From Plasmodium coatneyi (taxonomy: Eukaryota > Apicomplexa > Aconoidasida > Haemosporida > Plasmodiidae), in the NCBI RefSeq assembly GCF_001680005.1, contig NC_033568.1, positions 1,364,001-1,428,000 of the forward strand: a stretch of DNA of 64,000 bases, written 5' to 3'. Below the pieces are notes generated by a model. That model was not told where the DNA came from, did no database searches, and saw nothing but the letters and a program-made list of their open reading frames with translations. Shown here in pieces: positions 45,848 to 57,565 of this stretch. The position numbers were made by a program, and so were the translations under genes. The stretch's first letter is position 1. Each line of letters starts with the position of its first letter.

Positions 45848-47043
45848 ATGTCACACACAATAGCAAATATGTCCATAGCATATTTCTTTTTTGTCGTTTT
45901 TTTTCTGTTGAATAATGTATCATGTATAAATTTACAAATAGGAAGCCAAAAATATACGTTGAGTTCAAATAAAATAAAAAAAGATATATTAGACTTTTAC
46001 AACACCTTGAGTCTTTTGAAGTCGGATAAGTACTTAAAAGACAATATCAGAAAAATAAATTTATACACCAAATTAAGGAAGAGATTGTACAAAGATAGGT
46101 TAAGCGTTTACGCAAATATCAGCATTAAGGAGAAAAGCGAAGATGTACCTGTTAAAGTTGTAGTTAGTGAAAAGGAAAGTAAAGAGGGGGAGCAGGACAA
46201 AAGTGGAAAGAGCGCTGGCGCCAGCCTAGCAGATCACCAAGAAATTTTCACCAATTTTTTAAATTTCAATAAAAATAACTTTTTTTGTGTGGACGAATTA
46301 GGACTTGACGTGAACATTCCTCTGTTAAAAAATAGCAACGTGGGTGCAAACATTGTGTACCAACTACCAAAGGTGGTGTACATAAATGCATACGCAAATG
46401 CATACAACACGATCATCAAGGGGGAATTCAACACGATTGATATTTTAAAAAGGGTGAGTTTTTTCCAGTTTTTTGACAATTTTTATGTAAATGCAAATTA
46501 CGACTTCAAAAATGAGAAGGCACTTGTAAATTTGGAGAGCAAACTGTACGAATACTACAATAAATACGGTGACAACATAAGCTTCAACAACAAAATAATA
46601 ATCGAGCGCAACAACAAGAATGACTATGACGGCTCGGTGTGCCTTTCCCTAAAATACAACAACAACGTTTTTACGCCCATTTTTAATTTCAAGGACAAGT
46701 AATGCTGCGTGCGGGGTTTGGGCCCACGCGTGATATTGTTTGCGCGTTCGTGTGTATACGCCTGTGCATTGTGCATGTACAATGTTCTTGTGCGTATTTT
46801 TACATAGCCGCAAATGTAAACTTTCTCCTGTGCCCCCCTTTCAGATCGTACGAGTATATATACGACAACCTCAGCCCCAACAGGAAGTTCAGCGTAAAGA
46901 TCGACAAAGACAGAAACGTCCACGTCAACTTTTTATCCTTTGACAAAGTGAATGACTCGAATAAATACTTTTTATTTTTTAACTTTGTATTTTCAAATCC
47001 TATGCAGTCAATAATAACGTTAAAGCGAGAATTTATTTTTTAA
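45848..47043 (+). CDS. Secreted or organellar strand-rich protein, unknown function
   Basis: Two exons, 45848-46698 and 46845-47043 (donor GTAATG, acceptor TTTCAG, phase 2), 349 residues. A signal peptide is clear after the second Met (MSIAYFFFVVFFLLNNVSC). A Lys-rich helical part follows, then a hydrophilic stretch near 100-125. From about 135 it alternates polar and hydrophobic residues in short strands (GANIVYQLPKVVYINAYANA, INVNANYDF-like blocks, NNKIIIERNNKNDYDGSVCL). It ends FVFSNPMQSIITLKREFIF. That pattern resembles a beta-barrel or large beta-sheet protein. Leader plus basic region would fit apicoplast or other membrane-system targeting. No known family is recognised, so barrel and location are inference. 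Confidence 0.75.
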
Positions 47044-48411
47044 AATGTTTGCCAAGCGGGCATGTATTACGCGGCCGTATGCAAAAACCGTTCATTTGAA
47101 TTTGCAAACATGTAACGGAGGAAGATTTATGAGGCTCCCCAATAGGGAGCAAGACGATTTATGCAGGTATGCAACGTGGTAACAGATGTGCACACACAGG
47201 TCTGTGTACTCTCCCAGGCCCATAGTTGGAGGAATCCTACGTTAGCTCAAAGGAATGAGAAAAAAAAGAAGGCACTACAAACTGTTATTTTATTTTTTTT
47301 TGACCCACTGCTACGCACACAGATATGGAAATAAGCATATAACTGTGCGTGCGTTTGTGCCTACCCCCCTGCCCCCTTTTAAACAAACAAGTGTGCACGC
47401 GGTATATATGTAAACACATGCATAGATCAGCTTAGTGAATTAAAAAGCCCTCCACCTTTACAACTTATGGACCTTCCTTTCCTCCATCTATGCTTGTGTT
47501 AAATGTGTTAATTTTTGAAGGAATGCAATTGTGATTTTACTTATACTTTTAGGCTAATCCTTTTTCGTTATATATATATGTATGTACACAGTTGTTGTGT
47601 CGCTTGCCCACCTTATGAGTAACGTTTTATTCCAAGTTGTGCCAAAAAAATGACAATTTTTATGAATCCCTTTCGTTCTTTTTTTTTAATTTTTTTTATA
47701 TTTCGTTTTTTAGTTCACATTTTCAACAGCGCTTTAGCGCATGTCTTGTGGTACATTGCATTGGGGGGTTGGCACGCATACATATATACTTGCACACGTA
47801 CATGCAAAATATGCCCATGTGCACTCGCATTTTATATAACCCTTTGCGAACGTGTCACCTTTCACTAACACATTATACACCATCAACACTCTTTTGTTAC
47901 ACGTGTGTACTATCACACCCATGTGCCTTTTATTTTTTTTTTTGCAAAAGTGTACTTCCACTGACATGTACAACTGGGGAGGAGCGCCCATTTGTGGCAT
48001 TTTTTCCCACATTTAATTATTTCACAAAAAAGAGAAAAAATATATAATCTTTCTTTAATTTTAAAATTAAAATCAGTGCACAATAAACTATGCAGCTGTG
48101 TTATGTGTTTAACAAATTTTTGGAGTATCTCACATGAATACATATACATACGCACGCACATGTGCATACACAAGTCATTCCTTTCGAGTTGATATATACA
48201 TATATATTAAGAAGCTTTGGAATTTTTCATAAAAATCATTTGGCATGGTATGGAGTATTAAAAATTAAAAAGAAAAGTTTAAACAAAAATAGGGGTCACC
48301 CTGGGGAAAAAGGGGGTGTGCAGCACACAGGGGTAAGACGCATATATTATATTATGCATGTCTATGCACAAATGCCCTTCCGCGTTAATAGGTGGTTGAC
48401 CTTCGGTTCGC
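47044..48411. other. Convergent intergenic region
   Basis: About 1.4 kb between two genes ending toward each other, so 3' UTRs are expected. T tracts lie at 47679-47698 and 47931-47942. Nothing else is recognised. Confidence 0.45.
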
Positions 48412-49809
48412 TTAAATTGGCTCCTGCAGCTCGAGGGGCTTGCCCTTGTTGATCTGTCCCCATCCAATCAAACGCCAGTGCTTGTCGACTCTCCTACTTA
48501 GGGCTATTTTGTCCCCAATTTTTGTGCACACCGGGCCGGTTAATTCTAACTTGGCTAGCTCAGATTTAATACCTGTAACTCTGCACCCGATGGAAGTGGA
48601 CCCAATATTAATCATTAAGAATTCTCCATTTTTTAATTTTGCCACTTTTGTATTTTTTTCTCCATCTTGGGATTTCACCCCTAATAATCTTCTCAGCAAA
48701 TAGTAAGAAATTTCAATTTCTGCAAAACAGTCTGGTAATTTATTTAAATGGCCAATAACCTGACCGACCAATCGATCAGCTCTTGTTAAAATGGGATCAA
48801 TTCGTGTACCCACTCCAATTAGTCCACCCGGGACAGCATATTTTAAATTATTATTTTCAGCAAACATGGACAATATTTGTGATATGATAGGTCTGCAGGT
48901 AATTTCTCCCTTTTCGTCTTTCGAAATAATACCAGGTCGAATTTCGATTTTATCCCCTACTTTTAACACCCCATGTAGAATACTTCCTCCTGCAACTCCG
49001 CCTTGTAATGTTTCAATATCTTCCCCAGGTTTGTTAACATCGAATGATCGAATAACAATCATATGCGGGGAGGATATGAAATCCCTCTTTGGTATACTTA
49101 TCTGTGTAACTATGTATTCGCATACTACATCTATGTTGTACTTTAAAACAGCACTGATAGGGATGATTGGTGCACTATCAGCAGCCGTACCAGAAACGAA
49201 GTTTCTAATTTCTTCCTGTTGCTTTAAGGCTTGTTCTTCCTTAATTAATTCTACCTTATTTTGTAAAATTAAAATATGTTTTAATCTCATAATTTCGACG
49301 GCAGCTAAATGTTCTGATGTTTGGGGCTGTGGACAGGACTCATTCCCTGCAACCAGTAACAGAGCTGCATCCATAACTGCTGCACCGTTTAACATGGTTG
49401 CCATTAAAATATCATGTCCTGGACAATCAACAAAGGAGACGTGCCTTAGTAATTTCATTTTATGGTTACAATTTTCACGAGGACATATTGGATCATCTTC
49501 TTTGCTACTTTCGTATGATTTGTAACATTCTGGGGGTAAACAATCCGGGTTGGTACATTTATATATTTTTGCATTTGCATACCCCAATTTTATGGTAATA
49601 TTTCTTTCCTTCTCGTGCTTGAACCTGACTGTGTGCACCCCCGATATAGCATGAACAAGTGTTGACTTTCCATGGGCCACATGCCCTATCGTACCAAGGT
49701 TGATTGTGGCTTGCCTGCTTATGACATCTTCACTCAGGGGGGTTAACTTGGTTACATCTAGCGTTTCTAGGTTCTGCTCAGCCAATTTATCCTTCTCATT
49801 AATATTCAT
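48412..49809 (-). CDS. Translation initiation factor eIF2 subunit gamma
   Basis: Single exon, 465 residues, the usual family size. It is the GTPase core of the eIF2 complex that delivers initiator Met-tRNA to the 40S subunit. Visible motifs: G1 GHVAHGKSTL near residue 42, the eIF2-gamma zinc knuckle (CTNPDC...CPRENC, about 85-115), G3 DCPGHD, G4 NKVE in place of NKxD (usual for this subunit), and G5 SAVLKYNI. Domain II/III signatures GVAGGSILHGVLKVGD and VPGGLIGVGT follow. All motifs are intact. It is among the most conserved genes here, and no intron is needed. Confidence 0.97.
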   Translation of the reverse strand: MNINEKDKLAEQNLETLDVTKLTPLSEDVISRQATINLGTIGHVAHGKSTLVHAISGVHTVRFKHEKERNITIKLGYANAKIYKCTNPDCLPPECYKSYESSKEDDPICPRENCNHKMKLLRHVSFVDCPGHDILMATMLNGAAVMDAALLLVAGNESCPQPQTSEHLAAVEIMRLKHILILQNKVELIKEEQALKQQEEIRNFVSGTAADSAPIIPISAVLKYNIDVVCEYIVTQISIPKRDFISSPHMIVIRSFDVNKPGEDIETLQGGVAGGSILHGVLKVGDKIEIRPGIISKDEKGEITCRPIISQILSMFAENNNLKYAVPGGLIGVGTRIDPILTRADRLVGQVIGHLNKLPDCFAEIEISYYLLRRLLGVKSQDGEKNTKVAKLKNGEFLMINIGSTSIGCRVTGIKSELAKLELTGPVCTKIGDKIALSRRVDKHWRLIGWGQINKGKPLELQEPI

Positions 49810-52800
49810 TTTAGGTTTTCAAAGGGGGGAAATGTGATAAAAATGAGAAAAGCAGGCCAACTTGGAAAAAGGGGAAAACGTGGAAAAGGACGACACCTTG
49901 GCCGAGCGGCAGTACGCTGGTACACGTTGCAATTGGGTGGATTATCCAAAATCGGTCAACAGGTGCACAAAAATAGAAACAGGTAGCTGCGCGCAGTGTG
50001 AAGGGGGCTGGTGGACGAAGCAAATATATATGGTTAGTAAAATCAGGTCGATGTTAAACAAATCTGCACAAATGGTAAGAAGCTATAGCTCATAGTTTTA
50101 AATGCTGAACAGATAATCTTCCGTATTCATATATATATGCCCGCATATACGACATAATAACAGAGCTTCGGCTGCGCCCCCGGGGAGTTAACTTAATTCT
50201 GGCCTGCGTGCCTCGCGCGGATTTTCTTCACTTTCGAATAGGCGTGGAAATAAAACGAGAGTTCCTTCCTCTTGAATATATATATCTACGTACGTGGGTA
50301 CCTTTCGCGTGCGATAATTTCGACGCGTTTTCTTGTAATATTGAGCTGGCGCAACAAAGGGGGTATATAAAAATACGCATGAACGCATGTAAGCCTGAGG
50401 GAACATACACCAATGCATGCGCCCACAAACGTGTATATGAGAGCAATGTTCTTCCTCCTATATATGTAATTATGACGCGCGTCAGATGAGTGATAATTCT
50501 TGGTACAAAGGACGTTTTTGCATACATGTATGCATAGAGGTATATACGCACGTGTAGGTAGGTATTTAAAACATTCGTGCGGTTAACAAAAATATATATA
50601 TGTAGTTCTTGGTAGTCATATAACAATACAGTTATTATATAACTTAGCATTGGTAAGAATATGAATTTTTTTTTTTCCTTTAATGGAGAAAATTCATGAA
50701 TTATTAATTTACACTCATCTACTTTTTTCCCCTTAAAAAAAAAAAAAAAAAAAAAAAGAATTGTTGCTCTATTCCTTGGATGTTTTTTTAAAAAAAAATA
50801 AATTACCTTATTATATTCTCGTTCGAGTGGGTGTACTAGTGAGGCCCTGCGCTCCCAGGCGCATATGCGGGTGGTATTATATTGATATAAGTGACACGTT
50901 ACATACGTGCATACCATATAATACGTAATAATTCGAGGCACGTGCGATAACAAACCTTCGTGCGTAGTTACCATTGCCGGGCGTAAGCCCGCCCCCTTGA
51001 TATATGACGAGCCTTCCCCCCTTCTCCGGCTTTTTTTTTTCGCGCATAATATCCTTCCTTCCACTATGGTATAATTACCCCTATAGCGCCTGTACCATGC
51101 GCAAGTTAAGGTCCTGTACAATTACGTCGTTTTTCCGTAGCCCTTTAAAGTTTATGAAAGTAAAATTTATTTTATTCTTTATTCTTTATTTTCTTTATTT
51201 TCTTTATTTTTTTTTTTTTTCGTTTATGCTAGTGTGACAATTTGCTTTAACATACGAATTGCCAATTTGCCAATTTTCCAAATAGTGGATTTCCCCTATT
51301 TTTAATGGCGCAGGGGATCCACCAATTTTTTTTTTTGCATTGCTCGCCAGGCAGCATTGCGCATAAGGAGCATATAGAGGCAACCGCAGAAAGGACATAC
51401 AGGCATGTATAGTATACGCATAAATCTGTTCATATAGCGATGCATATGTATGCATGTATATACTCTTCGACAGCGATGGGGACAAAAGCTTAAGTCATTT
51501 TATTTTACACCATCTGTGCGCCTATTTTGTGTTCCCATTTGTTCTACATTTCTGGTAGTTATTATTTATTTGTTCATTCGTTGGTTTATTCCGGTTATAT
51601 TATTTTTCTTTTTTCCCCTTCATTTTTAAACACATAGGTGGTTTACGTATGCGTGCTCCACACACAGTAACGTTGCCGTTGCGTTTTTTATCCCAACAAT
51701 TGATAGCGGAAAATTTAGTTTCATAGGAAACTTAGATCGAAAGAGGTTAATGAATTTTTTTTTTTCCGAAAATTTGATATAACGACATTTACCTTACCGT
51801 TCTACATTAATGGGAATACAATTTCCACATTGTTCGTTTGTTTGTTTGTTTGTTTGTTTGTTTGTTTGTTTGTTTGTTTGTTTGTTTGTTTGTTTGTTTG
51901 TTTGTTTGTTTGTTTGTTTGTTTGTTTGTTTGTTTGTTTGTTTGTTTCCCCCTTTTTAAAGATGCCTATTCTGCCATAAAACCAAATTGATATCTGATCT
52001 GTAAAAAAATATTCCCCATTAAGTTGGCCCATTATACATTACATAATGTACACACGGAAGTGCCCACTTAGTACATGCAAAAATTCAGTTGTTACATCCT
52101 TTTGCACGTCCAAAGGTATATCCAGCCAAGGGGAAAAACCTGAAGGGCACACAAGGAGGCATGCACATGCTTGGCAACATTGCAGCAAAAAGATAAAATA
52201 AAAATAAAAACAAAAGCAAAAGCGTGGTAACATCTTTGTTTAATTTTTTTTACAATTTCTACATATGGCAAAGTGCTATCAGAGGGGGAATGCATATAAT
52301 AGTTTTACCCTGTCCATACGTAACAGCTGGAAAAAATGAACAAAACTGTTCTGATGGATACGGATGTATCTTAAAAAAGGAAAAAAGGTCCCCAAAGATA
52401 ACTCCCCCCGGGTGCGCAAACAGGCACATATGATGTGTGTGTATACACGCTATTCTGCCTGTCCCTGAGAACACATTACCGTTGCTGCAAATTTGCAATA
52501 AATATAGAAATAATTTTACAATACCTTTTTCGCAACTGCAAAAAAAGGCGACTCATATTTGCAAATTTTATATTTCGCGAAAGTGTGTCATCACGTTGAA
52601 ATACCTTGACAAAGCTACAACATAATGCGTTTTTTTTTTTTTTTTTTTTTTTCCTTTTTCCTTCCACAATCCCGATTTTACAATAAAATCTTTTCGCACC
52701 TCCACCGAAAAGGAGAAAGCATCTCTATAACGTGGAACGACCTCCTGCTTAACTCTGAAATGATGAGTTCCTCGAATAAAAGTAAAAAACGCCTTCCCAT

Positions 52801-53063
52801 TTTTCGATTCTTATAATTCTTTTCAAACGTACTTACGTGCGAAAGGCACCCCACTGCGTAACGGTGAACGCAGGAAATAGATCAAAGCGAAGGGCCACAA
52901 AATAGGGGAGGAAAAAAGTCGGTTTTATTTCCACATGTGAAGAATGGCAAGGCGCATTTGTTTCGATCCTAACGATTAAGAAATAAGTAACAAGGGGACG
53001 ATACTTTGCTTTTCCTGTTGCTTCTGCATTTAATTCTCCTTTTTTTTCCCACGTTCTTACAAA
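49810..53063. promoter_or_regulatory. Long divergent intergenic region with (GTTT)n array
   Basis: 3.25 kb between eIF2-gamma (-) and the small basic protein (+). It should carry both promoters. It holds A/T tracts (50738-50757, 52630-52652), the GTTT array and a 297-codon minus frame (51121-50228) that I judge non-coding. No RNA gene is recognised. Confidence 0.45.
51836..51947. repeat. (GTTT)n tetranucleotide microsatellite, about 28 units
   Basis: About 112 bases of uninterrupted GTTT. Translated on the minus strand it yields a perfect Thr-Asn-Lys-Gln repeat that is only a by-product. Pure arrays this long should vary in length between isolates. Confidence 0.97.
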
Positions 53064-53656
53064 ATGAATAAAATTGCAAAAGTAAACAATTACATTTGCA
53101 ACAGAGTTCCTTTTCGAGATATGATTCTCTCAGGTATGAAGGTGAGGAGAAAGGCGCCTTTCCTAGACGAAAAATGGAGTCAAAACAGAATTCTTCCTTT
53201 ATCTAACTTAAATTGTGCAAATAAGAAGCATACGGCGGAAAATTACACCTTTTCAATATTTCTAAATGACAACATTTTAATTGGTAATAAGGCAGTGGTG
53301 AGTGAAGACGCCTTACCTGAAAACACCTCCAAACAAACGCTTCTTTTTTGGAATAGAAGCCCAGGCGCTAGATACCCCAAAAAGGTATGCATCCTTTTTG
53401 CCCCATTAGACTCTCCTCAATTTTTCTTATTCTAAAGTTGAACATCTTTTGTACGGTTTTTCACGCCCCCATGTTTTTATAAAATTTTTTCTCTTTCTTT
53501 ATTGTACATACCGGCTTCTTCCCATTGCGCGTCCTTTTAAATGTTTCCGATGGCAACTTCCCCCCCCCCTTTGACTTCTCCTAGGCGAACAACGGAGCCC
53601 GTCCAGACTGCCGTTCGGTCAGAAAAATTAGGAAGAGATTAAAAACGGGCAAGTAG
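53064..53656 (+). CDS. Small basic protein, possibly organellar ribosomal
   Basis: Two exons, 53064-53384 and 53585-53656 (donor GTATGC, acceptor TCCTAG, phase 0), 130 residues. The N-terminus (MNKIAKVNNYICNRVPF) lacks acidic residues and could be a mitochondrial presequence. The C-terminus is strongly basic with a compact motif across the splice: RYPKKANNGARPDCRSVRKI, then RKRLKTGK. A PKKAN-GARP tail like this reminds me of small mitochondrial ribosomal proteins, but I cannot name one. Start ATG has an ACAAAATG context. Exon 2 is short but the cross-splice motif argues it is real. Confidence 0.7.
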
Positions 53657-55116
53657 ACATTTCTATAGAAGGAAGTCAGCCGTTATGAGTTACGTAGCTA
53701 CGTGAAATAGTTAGCTAGTGAGGCATCCCCCCATTCGCAGCACCGAATCGGTTTGTTATCTGGAGAAGTCATCCCAATTGTGATATGAATTCCCACCGTT
53801 TTTAATGTTACTTGGGGAGGGGGTGCACGAACGGACGCATTATTTACTTACGCTTACACACATGTACTAGCAGGAAATTGAGAAGCAAGTCTAATGGTGA
53901 ATTCATCCCAGTTGCAAAAAAAAAGGGGGAAATCAAAATTATAATGTAATTTTTTTTGCATATACATCCATTTGTTCTGCTTCACTAGCACCGATTAGTT
54001 TTTCATCGAACTTCAGTTTGTCACATGGCAATGGCGCCAATCGTATTTTGTTGAAATCCCCACAACGCATTTTGCGCCCCAAAAAAGAAATAATTATTTC
54101 CAAATTGTTGGAATAGCCTCTTCCAAATTTGCACAAAAGAGGTAGCAAACAAACTAATTGGTGATGCAAACTTTTTTTCGCAACTTTGCAGTAGACGCCA
54201 AATTGTTAACACAACTTTGGGTGCGCGTAAACAGTGTTTTCCTATTTTCTCCCTCTTTTTTTTTTTGGAGCTTTCCCCAACGGGCTAACAAAAAAGGCGT
54301 ACATACGGAAATGCATGAGTCACGTCCGCACAAGGGACGCGAATTCAGTGCTGAGCTGTTTTGCCATTAAAGTAGATATGAAGCTATTTCTGAAAGAAGC
54401 ACTATATTCTTCGTTAAAAAAGAGAGCATTTTTATGGAAAAGCGAAAGTGGGTATAAGGAGTATATGTACTTGTGTGGGGCAAGCCTAACCGTCACATAG
54501 ACACCCCTGGGAAGGACATTAAAATTTAAAAAAATTCATAGACAGAGTTCTTTAAAGAAAGGATATTCACACAAACACAGAGGAGTGTCCTATTCAATTT
54601 TTTTCGTGCTTATTTGTTGTTCCATGAACGGTACAAACTGTTCCATGTGTAGCATTCTGCGGCAGATCCGCGCATCAACTGGAGAGCACTGTAAGAAGAC
54701 AAACAAACGGCCAAATTGCGGTGAAAAAATAAAAATTTCAAAACTCAAAATTCAAAAAATAAAATATAAAGCATACACAGGAAGGGAAAAAATTAAAGCG
54801 TAAAAGGTGAAGTACAAAAAGGATAAATTCACTTGTGGAATGGGAAAAAAAAAATATTTTTTTTTTTATGGGTACACAAAAGGGGCATTTCGCCTGAGGG
54901 GTAGTAAACTTCCTAAGGAGGATGAACGAATAGTTAAAAAGAGCAAACATACCATGCCGCATGGCAGCGCTCCTCTCCAGGGTGGAAGTACACATACCCT
55001 AATGTCCCAGTCGAATTGCTTGAAAAGTGCAACATGTTAGGAAGCGCTTAGCAGGGAGGGGGGACTACCCATACGTATACCCATACGTATACCCATACTT
55101 ATACCTATACCTGTAC
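53657..55116. other. Convergent intergenic region before RAP1
   Basis: About 1.5 kb holding two 3' ends. Short frames appear but none has splice or start support. It ends with a 12-bp tandem repeat next to the RAP1 stop. Confidence 0.45.
55069..55116. repeat. 12-bp tandem repeat (CCATACGTATAC) abutting RAP1 stop
   Basis: About two exact copies of CCATACGTATAC followed by decayed copies (CCATACTTATAC, CTATACCTGTAC). It lies at once downstream of the RAP1 stop codon on the minus strand, so it is in the 3' UTR. Confidence 0.75.
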
Positions 55117-57565
55117 CTACTCCAATCTCTTGTAGAGCAAGTAGTTCCTCTTGTAGTGACCCTTGTAGCGTGTCTTTATGAGGTAAACATAATCATCACG
55201 CATTTCCTTGAAGTACTTTTTAATTTCCTCTTTGTATAGACTGATAAGTTTGGCAGTCAATTTGGAAGTGGGCCCCTTGTCGTTTGGAATTTTAAGGTCT
55301 TCATTTGCAAGTGAAAATAAATCTAGCTTCATCTGAGCAATCATTCTTGATAGTTTTTTTTTCTTTGCCTCGAAGAAACTGTTAATGACGCTAACCATAG
55401 GTAGTCTTTCCAACTGGGTAAGGGCATAAGCTTTGATAGTAGGATCGTACTCATTGAGGACATAATCCGTTCGTGTAATTTTTTTATTCTCATTTTGTAG
55501 TAACGCATCGAAGTGAATATCAACCAGTAACCCAGTTCTTGGCATTAATTTAAATAAATTTTTCATCTGTTCGTGTATTCCCGATATGACTGCATTGTAA
55601 ACGATGAGGTTTTTAAAGCATGCCCCGTAAAGTCGAGCATGCTCCATAATATAGGAAGTCATTTTTTGGATGGAGTTGTAGATATTATGATGAGTAACAA
55701 ATCTGTCACAAACCGTTTTGAAGGCAAAAAAGGTGTAGTTTCTTTTTAAGTGGTACATATTTTCAAAAATCCATGTAAGTTTTTCGAAAACGGCTTCTGG
55801 TTCTTTCTGGATATCGTTAAAGAGTTTGTTAACTAATTTTTTGCTTTTGGAAGTTAACCCATTTTGAAGCAAGTATAACTTCGACTTGACATTTTTCAGC
55901 ACAATTTTAATATCCTGTGATGAATCCAGATCGTCATAAATTAAAGATTCCAAATGACATTTTATCGACTCTTCCATATATTTTGTGAATTTCTCTTCAT
56001 AGGCAACAGGATCTTCTCCCATAAGTTTCACGATTTCATTTTTTTTGAGAAAATCTTCCAAGGTTTTAGGATTTAATAGACAAAAATTGATATTTTCTAA
56101 AGTGCTTATATCGTTGTGTACCAACTTGTAATCATCTGCAAGGGAGAGGTAGTCTAAACCCGATTGATATTTTAGCAAATCATTCTCAATTTCGTACAGC
56201 CTGATATGGTACTCACCAAGGGAACCAATCACATTTCCAAATTTTGTTTTATTGTCTGGTAATTCGAAATCGAATAATCCGAAATTTTTCATGCATTCAT
56301 TATTATGGTCTATGATTTTGTTTGTAACGAGTTCCTTTTCATTACCTCTCTCTAATTCACGTCGTAAGCCTTCAATGCCGTCAAAGAAGAACATACTGTT
56401 TGGGCAAGTGTGAAGAATGGTCGGTGGGTAGGGTTGATATTTATGATATATGTCTAATTCCTTCATGATCATTTCCTTGTTTACAATTTGCTCGGGAGTA
56501 TAGATAACCATGGATATTTCCTTTTTCATTGGCTTGATTTCTTTTTTAAATGGGTTTAAATTGCTCAAAAATTCTGTGAATCCACCCCTAATTTTGGTAT
56601 CTGTATAATCTTTTTTTACAAAATTCTCTTCTTCATTAGACTGGCTTTCTACCCCGTCACTCTCTGCCAGCATTTTTAATCGCTCTTCTTTTCTCTTTCC
56701 TTCAATCTCTTTATGTTCATCATTCAAAACTTTTTGCTCTTCATCCTTCACTTTTATGTATTCATTTTTCAAAATATCCATTTCTTTACCCAACCTTTCC
56801 ATGGGGTGTGAAAGTGCAAATTCATACATTTCCTTTTCAAACGCTCTGCTGCCCACACTGGAGGTCATGCCACTGTCATAGGCCGTATAGTCTGAATGTA
56901 TGCTGGCTGGAGATTTGTGTCCCGATTTTCCCCCGGAAGAGCTGGAGTCCGATTCTCCCGAGTTCGACTTGGTCTTAGTCGATTTTGCCTTTTCGCTCTG
57001 TTGGGACATGAAGTTCCAATCTGCGTTGGACCCTGTGGGTGGGGAAAGCGACGAAATGTAAAAACGGGGCATTGACGCATTGTAAAAATGGAATTGCAAC
57101 GAATTGGAAAAACGGGGAAACGTTTGCGAAGACGGGGAGTCCCCCACGAAGCTGAGCTTAGGGAGAAAAACCCGAACCCGTCCACGACACAACTCACGGC
57201 CAACAGAACAAGTCGAACTTGACGCACACGAACGGTTTGCTCATTCATTCATTCGCTCATTTGTTCATTCATTCATTCTTTCAATTACCTTTTCCTGATC
57301 CAGTAGAGGCCCTATCTCCGTCCTCACTACCCCCACTTTTGACAGATTTAGTTTCCATGAAGGATATATCTGACACATTTTTCGTCCATGTTTTTAAAAA
57401 GTTTTCATCGTCTAACTTCATCCACGCATTGATATCATCAACATTAAACTCTTCGGCCTCCTGGTGGTTCTCTATTTTCCTTTCCCCATTTATTTGTATT
57501 CCAGAGGAAACATTTTGGTAGAGTGCGTAAAAAAGCACCAACAGGGAACTTGCATACGCTATCAT
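55117..57565 (-). CDS. RAP1: Rhoptry-associated protein 1
   Basis: Two exons, 57565-57289 and 57032-55117 (donor GTAATT, acceptor CCACAG, phase 1), 730 residues. RAP1 is a non-membrane protein of the rhoptry bulb and partners RAP2/RAP3 in P. falciparum, secreted around merozoite invasion. A signal peptide opens it (MIAYASSLLVLFYALYQNVSSG). Then a hydrophilic Ser/Lys/Glu-rich part (SSSSGGKSG, charged helices to ~230). The C-terminal two thirds is helical with at least six cysteines (HTCPNS, NNECMKN, NFCLLN, IKCHLE, TVCDRF, YGACFK), matching the conserved Cys-containing region of RAP1. The first ATG in frame is at 57565; upstream codons in the same frame lack ATG. The identity is strengthened by closeness to eIF2-gamma, as on P. 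falciparum chromosome 14. Confidence 0.9.
57234..57284. repeat. ATTC/ATTT tetranucleotide repeat in the RAP1 intron
   Basis: Imperfect (TTCA)n, roughly ten units with interruptions (TCGC, TTTG), directly beside the intron's GTAATT donor end on the minus strand. Confidence 0.75.

Noticed and set aside
48791..49525. 244-codon plus-strand frame
   Set aside because: Antisense of eIF2-gamma, whose minus-strand frame has all family motifs.
49895..49975. tRNA-like fragment (TTGGCCGAGCGGCAG)
   Set aside because: Resembles a D-arm of a class II tRNA, but no T-loop GGTTCGA, no paired acceptor stem and no anticodon arm could be found.
50228..51121. 297-codon minus-strand open frame
   Set aside because: It runs through a homopolymer giving poly-Phe, has few Asn/Asp/Glu, many Tyr/Arg/Cys and no leader or family signature. 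It sits in a divergent promoter region with no intron logic.
51802..52032. Thr-Asn-Lys-Gln repeat protein
   Set aside because: Pure translation of the GTTT microsatellite on the minus strand.
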